64,000 nucleotides of DNA, from assembly GCA_037576195.1 (NCBI GenBank), contig CM075101.1:43834001-43898000 (forward strand), given 5' to 3'. Positions within the stretch are counted from its first letter, which is position 1; every line of letters starts with the position of its first letter. The notes under the pieces are model-generated. The model was not told where the DNA came from and searched no databases. It worked only from the letters and a program-made list of their open reading frames with translations. Below, piece after piece: positions 63,842-64,000 of the stretch. Made by a program: the position numbers and the translations under genes. The stretch comes from Phytoseiulus persimilis. Lineage: Eukaryota; Arthropoda; Arachnida; Mesostigmata; Phytoseiidae.

Positions 63842-64000
63842 GTAGGATAGAGTCCTCCCTCACTGAGAAGATTAATCTCACCCTTTGATGCTCATTCGAC
63901 GGATAATACTCTTAGATTGATGGTTCCAGTATCGAGCACCGAATTACTAGAGTTCAGGGCGAAATTATCATTGTGCGGTCCCCTCTCTCAATGGGGAAAT

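Overview
The window is intron-rich nuclear DNA from an animal, most likely an arthropod and probably a mite (Acari). What is seen: metazoan genes with short GT-AG introns, a base composition that looks near 50% GC, and stretches of about 1 to 20 kb without recognisable exons. The mite assignment is inference. It rests on the amphiphysin reading like insect Amph and on a RING/TRAF-zinc-finger/MATH gene that resembles a family I associate with ticks and mites.

Layout. 1-12.7 kb: no gene I can name, only scattered protein-like islands, a palindrome and a short tandem array. 12.7-14.0 kb, minus: exosome subunit Rrp40 (EXOSC3). 15.7-19.2 kb, plus: C-terminal Src kinase Csk (SH3-SH2-kinase). 20.8-23.5 kb, minus and tail-to-tail with Csk: a RING + TRAF zinc finger + hydrophobic segment + MATH protein. 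24-28.7 kb: no gene recognised. 29.2-54.4 kb, plus: amphiphysin (Amph/BIN1), nine exons with the first about 19.75 kb upstream of the second, plus an unrelated ORF in intron 6. 56.1-59.6 kb, plus: succinate dehydrogenase flavoprotein subunit SDHA, seven exons. 59.7-64 kb: a two-copy 197-bp tandem duplication, one orphan minus-strand terminal exon, and a transposon-like inverted repeat pair.

The genes are functionally unrelated (RNA decay, kinase control, ubiquitin/TRAF signalling, membrane curvature, mitochondrial respiration). The window is an ordinary gene neighbourhood, not an operon or a defence island.

Two observations affect interpretation. First, Csk and Rrp40, both left of 19.3 kb, each need about five or six single-base corrections to read through although their conserved residues are intact. 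The three genes to the right (20.8-59.6 kb) splice cleanly without any correction. The left third therefore looks like unpolished sequence, or less likely holds young pseudogenes, and other genes there may be hidden by frameshifts. Second, the TRAF-like protein has a predicted membrane segment between its RING and MATH parts, which is unusual. No CRISPR array, rRNA or tRNA gene was found.
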